A DNA stretch of 64,000 bases, from positions 19,675,501 to 19,739,500 of the forward strand of contig CM062210.1 in assembly GCA_031216445.1 (NCBI GenBank), written 5' to 3'. The notes under the pieces are model-generated. The model searched no databases and was not told where the DNA came from. It saw only the letters and a program-made list of their open reading frames with translations. Made by a program: the position numbers and the translations under genes. Positions 24,867-37,310 of the stretch are shown here, one piece after another. The DNA is from Lateolabrax maculatus (taxonomy: Eukaryota > Chordata > Actinopteri > Acropomatiformes > Lateolabracidae). Numbering within the stretch: the stretch's first letter is position 1; every line of letters begins with the position of its first letter.

Positions 24867-27156
24867 TATAGTGCAGATATACTATTACTATAGTATATCT
24901 TATACTAAGTGATAGTGTGGAGTGCAGAATGATGCTTCAGAATCCACCAAACCAGTGTTTTCAAAACTTGGTATGGAGAGAGAGTCCTGTTTCAGAAAAG
25001 GCACACATAAATAACTTGGATAAGCTGCTGGCTGCAGTCATCATACAGGGCTATATATAGCCTGGAATTTGTATTGATTTACAGTACAGTATGTTGCCCT
25101 GTGCAGAGGTATACAGTAGACAAACACTAGCTTAGTGGGTGAATCCAGCTGTGTGTTGGAGGAGTGATAAAGTATTGAGAAGTGTTTTATGTTTGAATGC
25201 ATGTTTAACTAGTCTTAACTAGTCTTTGTCTATATCTCTGCCTGTGATGACACATGCTGAGACAATTTTTTTTATAATAAAACTCCTTATGGTTGGTTGA
25301 TTGTTGGGGTTGAGCTGTTCAACACACCGGGTGAAGATCAGACCGACCTCAGTGTGTCTCCTTCCAGCACTCAGCCACTCCTTACCCTCATGATTGTCAC
25401 AGCCTCTAACACCCTGCTATAATGTATGATATATATGACAATGTATTCTCTCTGATCCCACCCTGTATCTAAGTGCAACAAGCAAGCCTGACCAGGCCAT
25501 GAAAATACCAAAAATGTGTTTGGCACGGCCCCCACTCACTGGGCAGGGGCACTTGACTGCAATCTGTGCTGCACTGCAGGGTTCGTGAAAATTGAGCCCT
25601 TAATGTGCATGATTAAACTAGCATTAACAGGGGTCATTTGAATAACAGAATCAGACTGACATCAAGCATCTGTTTGTATGATCAATGCTAAGTGGATTTT
25701 GAAATATCTGTAAAAAAAAATAAATACAAGATTCCCTGTGGTAATTACCACTCGAATGTAGGTGTAAAAGGGTTTTACAAGTCAGAGAGTGACAGTAACT
25801 TCTATATGATGCTGTCATTGCATAGACCTTTATAATTGTAATGAACCCATGGGTTTCCCTCTAGAGCCAACCTCGTAACAAATATAGTCAATTTTTATCC
25901 CCACTACAGGTGAGGCTGTAAGAATAGCAAGATCATTAGTGGGCTGTTGCTTCCTTTCAAAACTTTCATATCACGTCATGTAATGGAAATTGTAGCCTCT
26001 ACAGGGCCTTGTTAGCAGGGTTATAATTTAGTTTAATAAACAACAAAAGAGTCTTTGACTTCAATGAGTTAGGACACATTAGTAGTGAGATGTAATGGTA
26101 ACAGGAAAAAGTAAAAATTACAATGGCATTATTTTCCAATGATCAGTCATATGAAACCTGGACGAAGAGGCTTATTGACATAGTGACTTGTTGTAAATCT
26201 CAGTTTCAGGTTAGGTTATGAAAGCTTGGCATCAGCCCGCCCGCATAAACAGTTATTCTATCAGTAAAGTTTATTAGTTAGTACTAGTCCATGTGTGGCT
26301 AGCATTATGCTACTAGAGAGAATTATGGGACCATAAAAACAGCAGCAGGAATTATTGTCTGTAAGTCTTTATTTCTTAGTTGATATGCCATAATATCTAT
26401 TTAATTATTATTATAAATAATATTATTATTTCTCAAAATCTCCATGAGAAGAATAAGTGAATTGTTGAAACACTAACTTCACATGGAAGATGTTTTTTTG
26501 ACTGTCACCTGTCGTGGTTTTTGAGGGAGACAATTTCGTATTTGAATTAAATATGATCACAGTTTTATGCTGCCAGCGACTAAGGGCCATAACGCCCTTC
26601 TGTATTAGCTTCACTCAGCCATGGTGGTTGCTGCTGGGTTGTAGGCAATTATGTCGCCCAGCTTTAAACTCCCTGAGTGCTGACCCTGAATTCTAACCTG
26701 ATGCCCTCACAAAACCAGACTGAGCACTGGGAGACAAAGGGGTGCGTGGCAGATAGACCAAAAGATTACGCACCATGGCACATAATGCAACACAGTAAGA
26801 GGTATGCTTCACCTTCTTTCAACCCTGTTGTGTCATGCTTGGTCTGAGTGACAGTGGGTGTACTAGATCAGAGGTTTATAACCGTGAGGTGAGCCTCCCC
26901 AAGGGAGCTCGGGAGTTTGGCCCACTCATCAGTCACAGTCAGCAGTTGGAGCTGCGGCACACTGCTCATGGAGGTGATTATGGTACTATAACACCCTTTG
27001 CACTCTTCTTCTCAGAGTCATTATGCCATGTATTTGAGATTTTGGCGTTATCTGTGTATGTTCGCTTGTCAATAAAGACACAGGTTAAACTCCCGACCAG
27101 ACAAACAGGCTCTGGATGGTTTTAATGACCTGCTGGAGAGCCCTCCTGTCCTGAGT

Positions 27157-28256
27157 TTAGACAGGGGTCTTTGCCTCCTTTTTTCTAAAATCGAGAGCTT
27201 TTTTGGCTCTGTAGAGGACCATCACCTCTCCGTTCATCCAGGCTTTCTGGTTGGGAAATGATTTTATTGTCTTTGTGATCATCACATCATCAACACATCT
27301 GCAGATGTATGATGTCACTGTTGATGTATATTTCTTTAGACTGATATGATTCTCCTGGGTGGCGGCATCTCTGAACATGCTGCCGTAGCATCATATTTGA
27401 ACAGCTCAGAGTAAGTTGGCAGTTGAAGCAGGGAAATGTGGTCAGACTGTCCAAAGTGGGGGCGATGGAGGGCTTTATAGCTGCCAGGAGTATTCGTGTA
27501 AACATGGTCCAGGGTGTCTTTTCCCCTGGTGGGGGTGTGGACATGCTAGTGGAATTTAGGTCAAACAGTTCTGAGGTTTGATTAAAATGACCAGCTACAA
27601 TAAAAATACCGTCCGGTTGGTTAGTCATGTAACTGCTGATGACCTTATACAGTTCCTGTAGTGCATTTTTTGAATTTGCGTCAAGAGGAATGTAAACAGT
27701 GACAACAAAAACACAGAGGGTAGACAATATGGTAGACATAATAACATTAAAAGTTTGACATCTAGGAAACATTGTCCATCCACTGTGATTACATTTGAGC
27801 AACAAGCATCATTGATGTAAACACAGAGTCTGCCGCGCCTTGTCTTACCAGAGTCTTGAGTCCTGTCGGCGATGAACTCGGTTCGCCCATTGATTGCAAT
27901 TGCTTAATCCAGGATGTTAATATGGAACCAGACCTCAGTAAAGATGTGGGCACAACAGTGAGTTAGCCTGAATCCTATTTCATCCATTTTATTGTCCTGC
28001 GACCGAACATTAGCCAGACCCAGGAGAAGCCCTGGAAGTGGTAAAGCCTTTGGTCCAAGCTCTTCCCTCTCTTCCTTGGATGGTCACACTGCTTACTGTG
28101 GCGTTTGGTCTGGCTGGGTGGTCTGAAGTTGCTGTGGGCATTGATCGTCTCAAGGGCCGGTGGACTTAATCCAGTCCCTGGGCTTCCTTTTCCAATGTTG
28201 ATGGGTGTATATCTGTCATATATTGTAATTATCACATTGTAATGTGATAGTTTCAA
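27157..28256 (-). pseudogene. LINE relic: endonuclease domain (minus strand)
   Basis: The minus strand reads LANVRSQDNKMDEIGFRL, HCCAHIFTEVWFHINILD, a stop, DRTQDSGKTRRGRLCVYIND, then VYIPLDANSKNALQELYKVI, NQPDGIFIVAGHFNQ, and later FPNQKAWMNGEV. This is the AP-type endonuclease of a jockey-superfamily non-LTR retrotransposon, followed by the linker before the polymerase. Family members keep FTETW and AGDFN; here they read FTEVW and AGHFN, so a catalytic Asp is lost, and there are stops and frameshifts. It lies antisense in hecw1 intron 1. Confidence 0.85.
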
Positions 28257-30329
28257 GATATTCAGTGTTATCTGTATGAAATGTTTTCATATACAATCAT
28301 GACAGTGAGTATGAAGACATCGATCACTATACAGTAGTCAGACTACCAAAATATGATGCAGTTATCTCAGCAGGATGAATTCAGGTTAAGAGGAGGAAAA
28401 GGTTTTATTTATTTTTTTTTTTTTTTTCGTGAAACACATCAGCCATAGTATTGGATCATTTCATTTCCAGCAGGCTTTCCAGACTCTCTATTCTGCCTGC
28501 TTTACATGTGTGCTGAATTAATAATCATGTCGTCTTGAACGCAATTATACTGGTTAATTACGCGTGTGTCAGAACAAGTAGGAAGGACAACTGGGGATAT
28601 TTCCCTAGAGATTACTATACATGTCTGTTAAGGTAGCTAGCAAGGGCACCATACTAATAGGGTACTACATGACTAATGAGGACTGCAGGGATATGAACAT
28701 GACTGGGAAATGTGAGTTTGTATAGTTTTTGTTTGTGCCTGGGCTCTTATGTGTGACACATAGTGCATGCCGTTGTCTCTATACATTTTAATTGTTAGTT
28801 ATAGCTACAGCAGGACTACTTCTGGCGTATATAATCATTCATAATAAAATAATAATAATTAGCATAATATTTATTCTTTCCATCCGAAAGATATAAATAA
28901 TGTCAATCCAATCATCAATTTAGGTGTTTTATGGTTTTAGCCACTTCCTAAGAACGGCTTTTCTGCCAGCAGCGCTTAGAATAAGGAAGACATATCTGAC
29001 ATGAGAGGAAACATTTTATTGAGAGGAAACATTCTCTGAAGGCAGGACACCCAAATACAGGGTTGTCTAATTTAAATGTAATGTCCATTGGGAGAACTTT
29101 TTGTAAAATGGTATCAGCCTCCTGTCAAGATGAACTTAATATTTGTCAAAAAGAATTTATAAAAGATTTGCACTGTCTTCAGCAACTGGACAATATAGTA
29201 TAATGAGTCTTTCGAACAGGAGTAATGAAGAACCTGATGAGGTTTCTCCAACCAAACTCTCTCAATAAAGCTGAGCCTGAAGTTAGCTCTCATAAATTAG
29301 CCCATTCCTCCTCCGTTATACTTAAATGTTCCTCCCATTCCCATTTTGTTTTACGTTCAGTGAGTTACATTTTGTTTGTTGTAGAACCCTATAAAGTTTT
29401 GAGATGGTTTTATGGTTTGAGTTCAAAACCTATGCCTCTATGAAGAGTTTTAGTATAATATTATCAAGTACTTTTGTTTGTTTACCTTCAAAAATTCTCA
29501 ATTGAGTGCCAAACTTGAAGAAATCAATCGTTATTATTGTGTGGACTGAGCTATAAATCTTCCATTTCCACTTTGTCAGTATGAGGTTGGAAATATAAAT
29601 TACAGTAAAATAATTCAAAACTACTTTGTTTGTCTTTTAATTTATGGTGTATGACTTTAGTCAAAGGGTTTTTAATCTTATGAATTGAATCAGCTGTGTA
29701 TTTGGGATCTCGTTTTATTTCTCAATTATAGATGATGTAACTTATTTTGCAAAGACCAGGAAATGTGACTATTTATTCTACCGCTTAGGACAGCTTAACC
29801 TGCATCCCAAAGTACGGAAGGGGAAACCTCACCATTATTATACGTCCTTCATATGGTTCAAAGTATTTTTTTGATCCAATTCAAGACAAATTTTTAAGTA
29901 AAGAGGACCAGATCTGACAGGTCCATAATGCCTATTTAGGTTAGGTCTGCCAAAGATAAAAAAAAAAATGTTTTAACCTAGAGTAAGCCCAGTAGTGGCT
30001 GGAGAAGTTTGTATAGTCTGTCCTTTATGGATTAAATTCTCTCCAAACATATTAACCTAGTATCATTCAGCACAGAGTCAATTTCTTGCTCACAATTATT
30101 GTTTGCGTTATTTATGAAGAATCAAGGTTAGGACTTAATCTAATGTTAAATGCACCTCTGTAAATCAGTTCCCCCTATTATCAAGTCAAATAATTGTCTT
30201 AAAAATTCCATTCAAACTAAGGAGGAGTGCAAATAATGTTATCAGTGATCCACCCACGTTTGAAATCAACTTTGCTGGAGATTAATATTGCCCTCCCCCT
30301 CCCTGAGAATTTTTTTTGGGCTTTTTAGC

Positions 30330-30540
30330 TGCTAAATGCTCCACTATGTTCACCAGCTAGTCTTTAACTGTGACTGTCTGCTGTTTGCTGCTGGGCAAGT
30401 AGTGTATAGCAGGTTTTTAGATATTTCTTCGCTGAAACCAAAACACTAAAAGCTGTGGGCCAGACAGCTAAACAATGAGCTGAAGCCAAGGGGAGCTGCA
30501 GATTCAGTGAGAATTATTTCATCGCTACGAGATAGATTTC
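30330..30540 (-). repeat. Dispersed repeat B, copy 2
   Basis: It contains TGCTCCACTATGTTCACCAG, CTAAACAATGAGCTGAAG and GGGGAGCTGCAGATTCAG. The first matches 37260-37295 in inverted form and the rest match 10310-10380. Confidence 0.65.
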
Positions 30541-30618
30541 ATACATTATTACAAAAATAGTGATTATAGCTGCCCTCTCCTTGGACAAGACATTTGACAC
30601 CCAAATTGCTCCCGATGG

Positions 30619-30735
30619 TAATGCCAGCACCCTGCGTGGTAGCGTGGTGTGTGAGTGCATGAGTGAATGAGCGGCAAAGACCTTGTAAAGCGCTTTGGAT
30701 AAAAGCGCTTTATAAATGTAGCCATTTACCATTTG
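30619..30735 (+). repeat. Retroposon 3' tail
   Basis: It contains GTAAAGCGCTTTGGATAAAA, GCGCTTTATAAATGTAGCC and ATTTACCATTT. This GCGCTTT-ATAAATG ending is the usual 3' tail of fish LINE/SINE copies. Confidence 0.6.
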
Positions 30736-33245
30736 AATACAGCGCACTAATAGTCATACTGCATCATATCCTTCCTACCAGAGGTGAACCACATTCACTA
30801 GACCAGTCACATTTCCAACCATGTGACCATCCATAGATGCACATGAAAACTGATGAGATGTTGTTTTTGTTGCTGTGTTGATTATGTTTTAAGTTGCTCT
30901 GATGTTGTGCACGTTGTTCATTGCTGTATATCTGTTCTCCATGTTTCTGTGTGGAGGTCACAGCGTCTTTTTCTCACTGTGTCATTGTCATTTGTCCATC
31001 TGTGCTTCTGCTCCTTCTCAATTATTCATATTTTTATCTGACAAAGATGAAGTATGAAAGTATAATGATGCTGTTTTTTTTTTTTTTATTTGTTTTCACG
31101 GCTTAGATTCTTTCACATGCTGCGTTCACTGCCTCTGCTTTTTGTTTCTGTGGTTTGTAACATGCCACCCTTCTCCTCCCACTTCCCTCAGGTTTTGGTC
31201 TGCTTTGGGTTGACTGGTCATTATGCTGATGCAGCTCTGTAGTATCAAGGTCAGTGCACCCACCTACCCACCTGCCCACCACCACGATCACCCACTACCT
31301 TCTCCATTTGCCTGCTTACCGCCAGCCAGCACGCAGTTTGTCTGTAGGATTTTGAGATTTTGAAGACTGGTGGCAATACCAATATATATTCATGTACAGC
31401 ATATTTTAATACATTTTGTTCAGACATTCAGTTTCTTTAAATGTGATCATGTTCATGCCATAATATATAATGACTGCATCGTATCCTGTTTTTAACAAAG
31501 AACAATATTTGCCAATTAAAAAAAACTATATATTGGTATAACCCTAGGCTGAATCAGTAATGGTGCTGGCTTTTCACTAATATTCATATCAAATAGCGAC
31601 ATGAACAAGCACATGAAAATTGTACTGAGCGTGCAGATAGAATTTCTTCATCACCAACTGCACGGACAAAGTGATGCGGCGTTTAGACCAATCCGTCGAG
31701 GCTGGCTGAGTCGTGCCCTGGAGCTCCCTTTCTAACTGGAGCATTCTCTGATCTGATCTGAGATCCCAGGATGGAAAACTCTCCCTCACATTTGGGCTTG
31801 CTGGTAATGACACTGCATCTTGCAGTAATCACTGCATACATGCTGATTAGACACAGAACTCTTAGCGGGTCTTGCTACACCTTAAAGCCATGTTTACTGG
31901 AGCTCAAGTGTCCAAAGTTTCTTACTTTCATGAACTGAATCCTGGTCGCTACAGTATATTCTAAATAGGATTACCAACCAAGAAAAAATTCTCCTTTTTT
32001 TATACACTTTACTGTAACAACTGAACTTCTCTTTATTGCCATTGGATACAGGGGGTGGATGCAATAACATAAACATCTGTGACATCTAGTGAAAACCAAT
32101 AAAATATGTTGTCCACCATGGACAAAATAACAGAAAAATAGCATGCAATCCAGTGCAATGATATGACTAATTATAGTCTCAAAAATGACAATAGAACTGA
32201 GCCAGTACCTGCCACTACATTTTGAATAAAAACATTTATTCAGAATGAAGACAGCTCATGGATGACTATAGCAGAGGTGCAAAGGGTGCAAGAAATCACC
32301 CAAACAACAGTGAAACATTTGAAGTGAACAAATCAACTTTATTATAATGAACAAATTGATCATTTGGATTTGTGTTCCATCCCTAACTACATATTTACCA
32401 TTCATTCCACTTTAATGACTTTACAAACAGGCCTGGACTTTTATTTAAAATGCTTTCAAGGGGGGAAAAATAGTGCCGTGAGCCACAAAACTGGTTGGAT
32501 GTACTAAACTTGTGCTAACGTTTGTTGAAATCCCCATCTCCTCCCTCCATATGAAGTCATGTCAGTGTCACTCTCATCACCACCAATTTTCTAAACTGCC
32601 TTAATGATGGGCTTCTGCCTATTTAATGTCTTTTGTGTGCATTGGTCCAAAAGATGTGTTGATGTATGCAGACATGCATGTTCCTTTTGTGTTTGTATCA
32701 TTGTCCAAATCTGACTGTACAAATCAACCCTGCCAGTTGGTGTGAATAATTTTCGTCATGTTACATGATGGACTGTTCAACCAGCTTGAAACATTTTTTC
32801 TCTGCTGGATCTAATATCAGATATGACTGAATGCGAAACCACATAGATTTTATTTGTCATTCTTTAGACCAAGTTGTTAAAATTGCAGCCTCTTTATTTG
32901 ATGTTGTTATGATACTTTTCATACCTGTTACCGTCAAAGCATCAAATATCAGCAGCCAATGTCATTATGAATGACTGGAAATGATACTGCACTCTGATAT
33001 TAGATGTTTCCATCAAAAACCAAGTACACAGTGACCATGATTTCCTGTCGTATCAGCAAAGGGTATCAGCTTAATGGCGGTACACACTTTAACATTTTAA
33101 CAACCAAGACTATGGACGTCAGAGAAGAGCATTGTGTTGACATACTTTTCAAGTGCAGCAACCGAAGAGTTTAATAGGAAGTTTTTTAAATATCTACAAC
33201 ACCAGCAGTAAATGTAAACAAGAAGCAGGAACCTATAGGCTACCA

Positions 33246-33297
33246 ATAATATATATTAATAATAATATATATTAATATAATATATATTAATATAATA
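33246..33297. repeat. AT minisatellite
   Basis: AATATATATTAAT-type units of 14-17 bases are repeated about three to four times. Confidence 0.85.
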
Positions 33298-34696
33298 GGA
33301 GTCAGAAAACCTGAATTAGCTGGAAATTGGAAGAGGCTGGAAAGATTAACTGATGTCAACTCCCAGGCATCATCTGCTTCATTAGTGGACATGTTTTATT
33401 ACCATGGTGTGAGTATTACAGCTGTAAACACTAAATTGTGATTTGCTGGTCAAAAGAGTACTGGTGGTATGTGCAAAAGTTGCAGTAACAACACTGAAGT
33501 AAATTATACATGATAAGCTAGGTGGGTTGTCAGCATGCCATACTGATATCGTGAACCACCTGACAGAGCTTTCACTGTAAAATATCAGTTTGCCACTGTG
33601 ATCCACCAGCCTCCAGACAAACTAATAGTTACCTCTAGCTGCTGACACAATGTCAATAACTGGTATTTCATTGAGTTGGGCCCAAGACATTGCTGCTCAA
33701 TCCACCGAACAACAACCAAACAATCATGCTCAGGTACCATGCTAAGCTAACTAGCATGCTGCCTGAGCCACCAAATAAACCAAACACTAATCTTCAATTT
33801 AACAGGCTTCTCTGCTTTAGCATGCGTAAAGCTGTACGGATACTACTCCCATATTGGTTATTGGAGTTAAAGTTTCTGATGAACTCCAATAACCTGCGTT
33901 TAAAGTATCACATCGGTGCACCCCTACTGTGGCATAGGATGACTGGATAACTGCTAGATGAAAAAAAAAACCTAAGCTGCTAAATCATCTAGAGTCACAT
34001 GCTGGCTCTGTGCGTGAGTAAAGTAAAAGACAACATTGTCAACTAATACTCAACACAAGCTGCTGTGCTTTTAGCTGGAAACTCAAACATGGATGAAAGA
34101 AGAGTAATGTTTGAATGGAGTCTCGTTGAAGACACTAACAGACATGGCAATTTAAATTGGTAAAATTTTAATGATTAATGAACCAATCACTGCATAGTGA
34201 CCTATATTGCTGAACTTATTTACTGGTGACTTATAAGTATCGGATTGACAACTCTCAGGTACAGACCACGGTCCTCCTACCACTACTCTCTCCTCAAATA
34301 GCAACCTTACAGCCGATTTAGCTTGAACGTGGCCCCTTCAAAATTTCCAAAAATGCGTTCTAAATCTGACAACAATCTGACACACATTTTAATGCCTATA
34401 TCTCACATGTCACAGTCATCCACTTTTCGTGACCTCTAGCATCTCTTTTACTGGCCACAGAGTCTCTACCGTCACTCACCTGTGGATTTAGTGTTAAGTT
34501 ATTCTTTAAGCTACAGTGGCCTGAAGTTGACTCAAGAAAAAATGTCAGAGTTTACCAGGAGAAAGCTAGCTAATTAGAGAAGAAATCCATCTGAAACACC
34601 AGTTAGGTGCTTTCTCCTCTGATTTTTCTGTGTTCAGAACAAAATATTTTACTTCTTTATTTGGCTAAAAGCTTCTTGGTGTGCATTTTGTTACAG

Positions 34697-35018
34697 AATT
34701 TGTACCAGAATCGGTTCCTGGGCCTGGCGGCCATGGCCTCCCCAACCCGTAGCAGCCAGACCCGCCAGCGCTGTAAGGATGCGGTTCGTCACAGCTACGG
34801 CCCAGACAGCTATGCTGTCAATGGTCTGACCCAGGACGCCTTCATGCTGGGGCTGTCACGGTCCACCAGTGACACTGATCTGGTCTCCCCAGACGCTCGC
34901 TCCACCCTCACCATCAGCTCCTCCCACTACACTATAGGCCAGTCTGAAGACCTGGTGATCACATGGGACATCAAGGAGGAAGTGGATGCTGGAGACTGGA
35001 TCGGCATGTATCTTGTTG
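34697..35018 (+). CDS. hecw1: hecw1 exon 2: N-terminal region
   Basis: The acceptor TTACAG precedes AAT at 34697 and the donor is GTAAGT after 35018. The exon begins in phase 0 and ends in phase 1. It encodes [16 protein letters not shown], then a variable Arg/Ser-rich stretch, the conserved [18 protein letters not shown] block, and [20 protein letters not shown], which starts the HECW N-terminal domain. No ATG lies in frame between the last upstream stop and the acceptor, so either an upstream exon supplies the start or translation begins at the internal ATG at 34733. That ATG has a strong Kozak setting (GCCATGG). Similarity to HECW1 is near continuous. Confidence 0.95.
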
Positions 35019-35634
35019 GTAAGTGAGATTTGACATGAGGACATTGAATGATGGAGTTTGAGTAGAACATGATGAATAAAAATCATTATTTACTGTATTT
35101 AATGACCCTAGCTTCAAAAGCTACCGCCTATAAACTACGTTAAAACAAGCACTCCTTCTTTCTTTTGAAGTATTTAGATCATGGATGGAATAAAAACTGA
35201 TAACGCCTTCCATTGTGTTGTATTGAGCACATGACAAAATAACTTAACATATAATGTACGTTTTTATGTATAATATCAGTTATTTCACTGTGTGACCGTT
35301 GTTACATTATGATTATGTTGAAAGTTTTTAATGTTTTGAGGTGGCCACAGAAATCTCAGATGTGGATACCTCCAAATCAGGGCAAATAAAACCCAAACTA
35401 TCTGCATGGCCTGACACCATTAAATGTATATAAAAAATATATATATAATTTGGCTGGCATTAATATTTAACATATTTTTACAAGGAGTGTCTTTATGCTA
35501 TGACTAATTGAAGCCCTTATTGTGTTGGGAACCCCATCCTTCACCCAGCTAGCTGGTGTTACTAGTGCAGAAACCAAGACATCATCCCTTACTTCTTTCC
35601 TACCTACAACAGTGTTAGTTGTGTTGGTTGCAAT

Positions 35635-36131
35635 TACGGTTGGGTACCATTTACTTTTGAACTGATACCAGTACTGGTACCTGAAATATGGTACTGGTAC
35701 CTAACGTTACCTTTTTTCGGTACTTTACTCTCTCTATTGGTTTCATAATAAAAAACTTTAGCTTAGCCTCGGTTAATGCAGATGGCCGCCCACCCAGAGC
35801 CTGGTTCTGCTCGAGGTTTCTACCTGTTAAAAGGGAGTTTTTCCTCACCACTGTCACCAAGTGCTGCTCATGGTGGGAACTGTTAGGTCTCTGTAAATAA
35901 TATTTTAAAGACTATGGTCTAGACCTACTCTATGTGAAAAGTGTCTTGAGATAACTTTTGTTATAATTTGGCGCTACACAAATAAAATGGCTTGACTTGA
36001 CTAGCCTACTCTCTCACCCAAATGTGCTCTCAGGTACCGAAAATTGGCACAGACTGATTTAACATGAAATGATACTCAGTAGTACCGACATGATCCGGTC
36101 TTAAAAGTCCCGAGTTCGTTACCCAACCCTA
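35635..36131. mobile_element. hAT-like MITE with 8-bp target duplication
   Basis: GTTGCAAT lies on both sides, at 35627-35634 and 36132-36139. The left end is TACGGTTGGGTACC and the reverse complement of the right end is TAGGGTTGGGTAAC. Eight-base duplications are the mark of hAT transposition. No transposase frame is present, so it is non-autonomous. Without the retroposon inserted in its middle it would be about 260 bases. Confidence 0.8.
35770..36001 (+). repeat. Non-LTR retroposon 3' tail, copy 2, nested in the hAT-like MITE
   Basis: Same element as at 5640-5945 but in plus orientation: GGTTCTGCTCGAGGTTTCTA, CCAAGTGCTGCTCATGGTGG, TAGACCTACTCTATGTG, then GGCGCTACACAAATAAAATG and TTGACTTGAC. 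TAGCCT is found on both sides (35764-35769 and 36002-36007), a likely short target duplication. It therefore inserted after the MITE. Confidence 0.75.
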
Positions 36132-36485
36132 GTTGCAATGGCTGGCAAACAAGCTAACTAACTTCAGCCTGTTGTTTGACTGACTAACTGTCTGCTTGTG
36201 CTGTGAGTTTTTCTATAATGTAAATACCTCAACATGTCACAACACCATAAATATTGTGATATGACACGTTTTTATCACATTAAGATTTCTACTGGTATTA
36301 TGATATGATATGGCACATCCATAATTGATAAGGAATCAAAGACATTTCTACATGGAGAATCAGTTGCAGCTTATGTTACTGTAATGTCCAAGTCTATTGG
36401 GAAATAGAATCTAAAAATGACTTGTTTAAAGAATTCTTGAGCAGCAGTGTGGTTTCATCAGTTTTATATTAATTTTTCTTCCCAG

Positions 36486-36593
36486 ATGAGGCTTTGTCTG
36501 AGAATTTTCTGGACTATAAGAACCGAGGCATTAACGGATCTCACAAGGGACAGATTGTCTGGAAAATTGACTCTAGTGCCCACTTCAGTGACT
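36486..36593 (+). CDS. hecw1: hecw1 exon 3: N-terminal HECW domain
   Basis: The acceptor is CCCAG at 36485 and the donor GTAAGT follows 36593; both ends are phase 1. The exon encodes DEALSENFLDYKNRGINGS, then KGQIVWKID and SSAHFSD. It corresponds to the HECW1 segment LSENFLDYKNRGVNGS and continues the N-terminal domain that precedes C2. The Asp codon is completed across the junction (G from exon 2, AT from exon 3), which confirms the boundary. The length is 36 codons with no gap relative to the human protein as I recall it. Confidence 0.95.
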
Positions 36594-36994
36594 GTAAGTA
36601 ACAAAACTGTCTTGTGTTTTTCTTCCAAAGAAATGTTTGTCATTAAAATCAGCTCAAGATTGTAGATTGCTAATATTGTACCGGTAAATCAATTGCAGTT
36701 CTTCATCCAAGCTGTGTTGGCTGTTTTATAATGAATGTTTTGCCCGTTTATCTTTTTTTACAGTTTTTCACATCAGTGTATGCTTATTCATAAGCCATTA
36801 AAATCAAACCATCTGTGCATTATTCCTATAAATTACAGTGGAACTGTTTTCAAAATTTGGAGACATTCAGTGACTGCTCAAAAGTGCTGTAAATTTTGTG
36901 ATGATAGAAAACATAATTGATATCTGTGTTGACACTGGCACAGTGCAGCTGAAAAATAGTATCAGAGTATAAGAAACAGCACTATAATATACTT

Positions 36995-37310
36995 GTGTAT
37001 ATTTGACATTGGTTAAATCTGCACTAATCAATATTTTTACAATAACAATAGGCCAAATGACTTTGTAATGTAAAATGGGTCACCCTGCAGTTCTTCGCAG
37101 CTCTACAAACCTTTTTAGCATCTTTCAGCTCATTGTTTTGGTTTTACGGCCTCCAACTTTGCTGTTTTGGTTCAGTCTCACTGCTTTCATCAGCCTCATT
37201 TCTGGCAGCGCAGGCAGCTGTACACTAACTGTGCAGTAGCAAACAGTAGACAGACAGTTGTAGACTATCTGGTGAACATAGTGGAGCGTTTAACAACCAG
37301 ATATTAGATG
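36995..37310 (+). repeat. Dispersed repeat B, copy 3
   Basis: It begins AAATCTGCACTAATCAATAT, continues CTTTCAGCTCATTGTTTTGG and CTGGTGAACATAGTGGAGCG. It is the inverted match of 30330-30540 and 10250-10430. Confidence 0.65.

Larger units (their letters stand above)
22548..34696 (+). other. hecw1: hecw1 intron 1 (12.1 kb)
   Basis: It is bounded by gtaggt and ttacag. It holds a terminal-inverted-repeat element (24218-24866), a LINE endonuclease relic (27157-28256), repeat B copy 2, a retroposon tail (30619-30735), a T-run at 28412-28427, and an AT minisatellite (33246-33297). No exon-like conserved coding segment was found inside, but a short noncoding or alternative first exon could be missed. 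Confidence 0.6.
35019..36485 (+). other. hecw1: hecw1 intron 2 (1.5 kb)
   Basis: Bounded by gtaagt and cccag. About a third of it is the hAT-like element at 35635-36131. The remainder is AT-rich with nothing else recognised. Confidence 0.8.
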
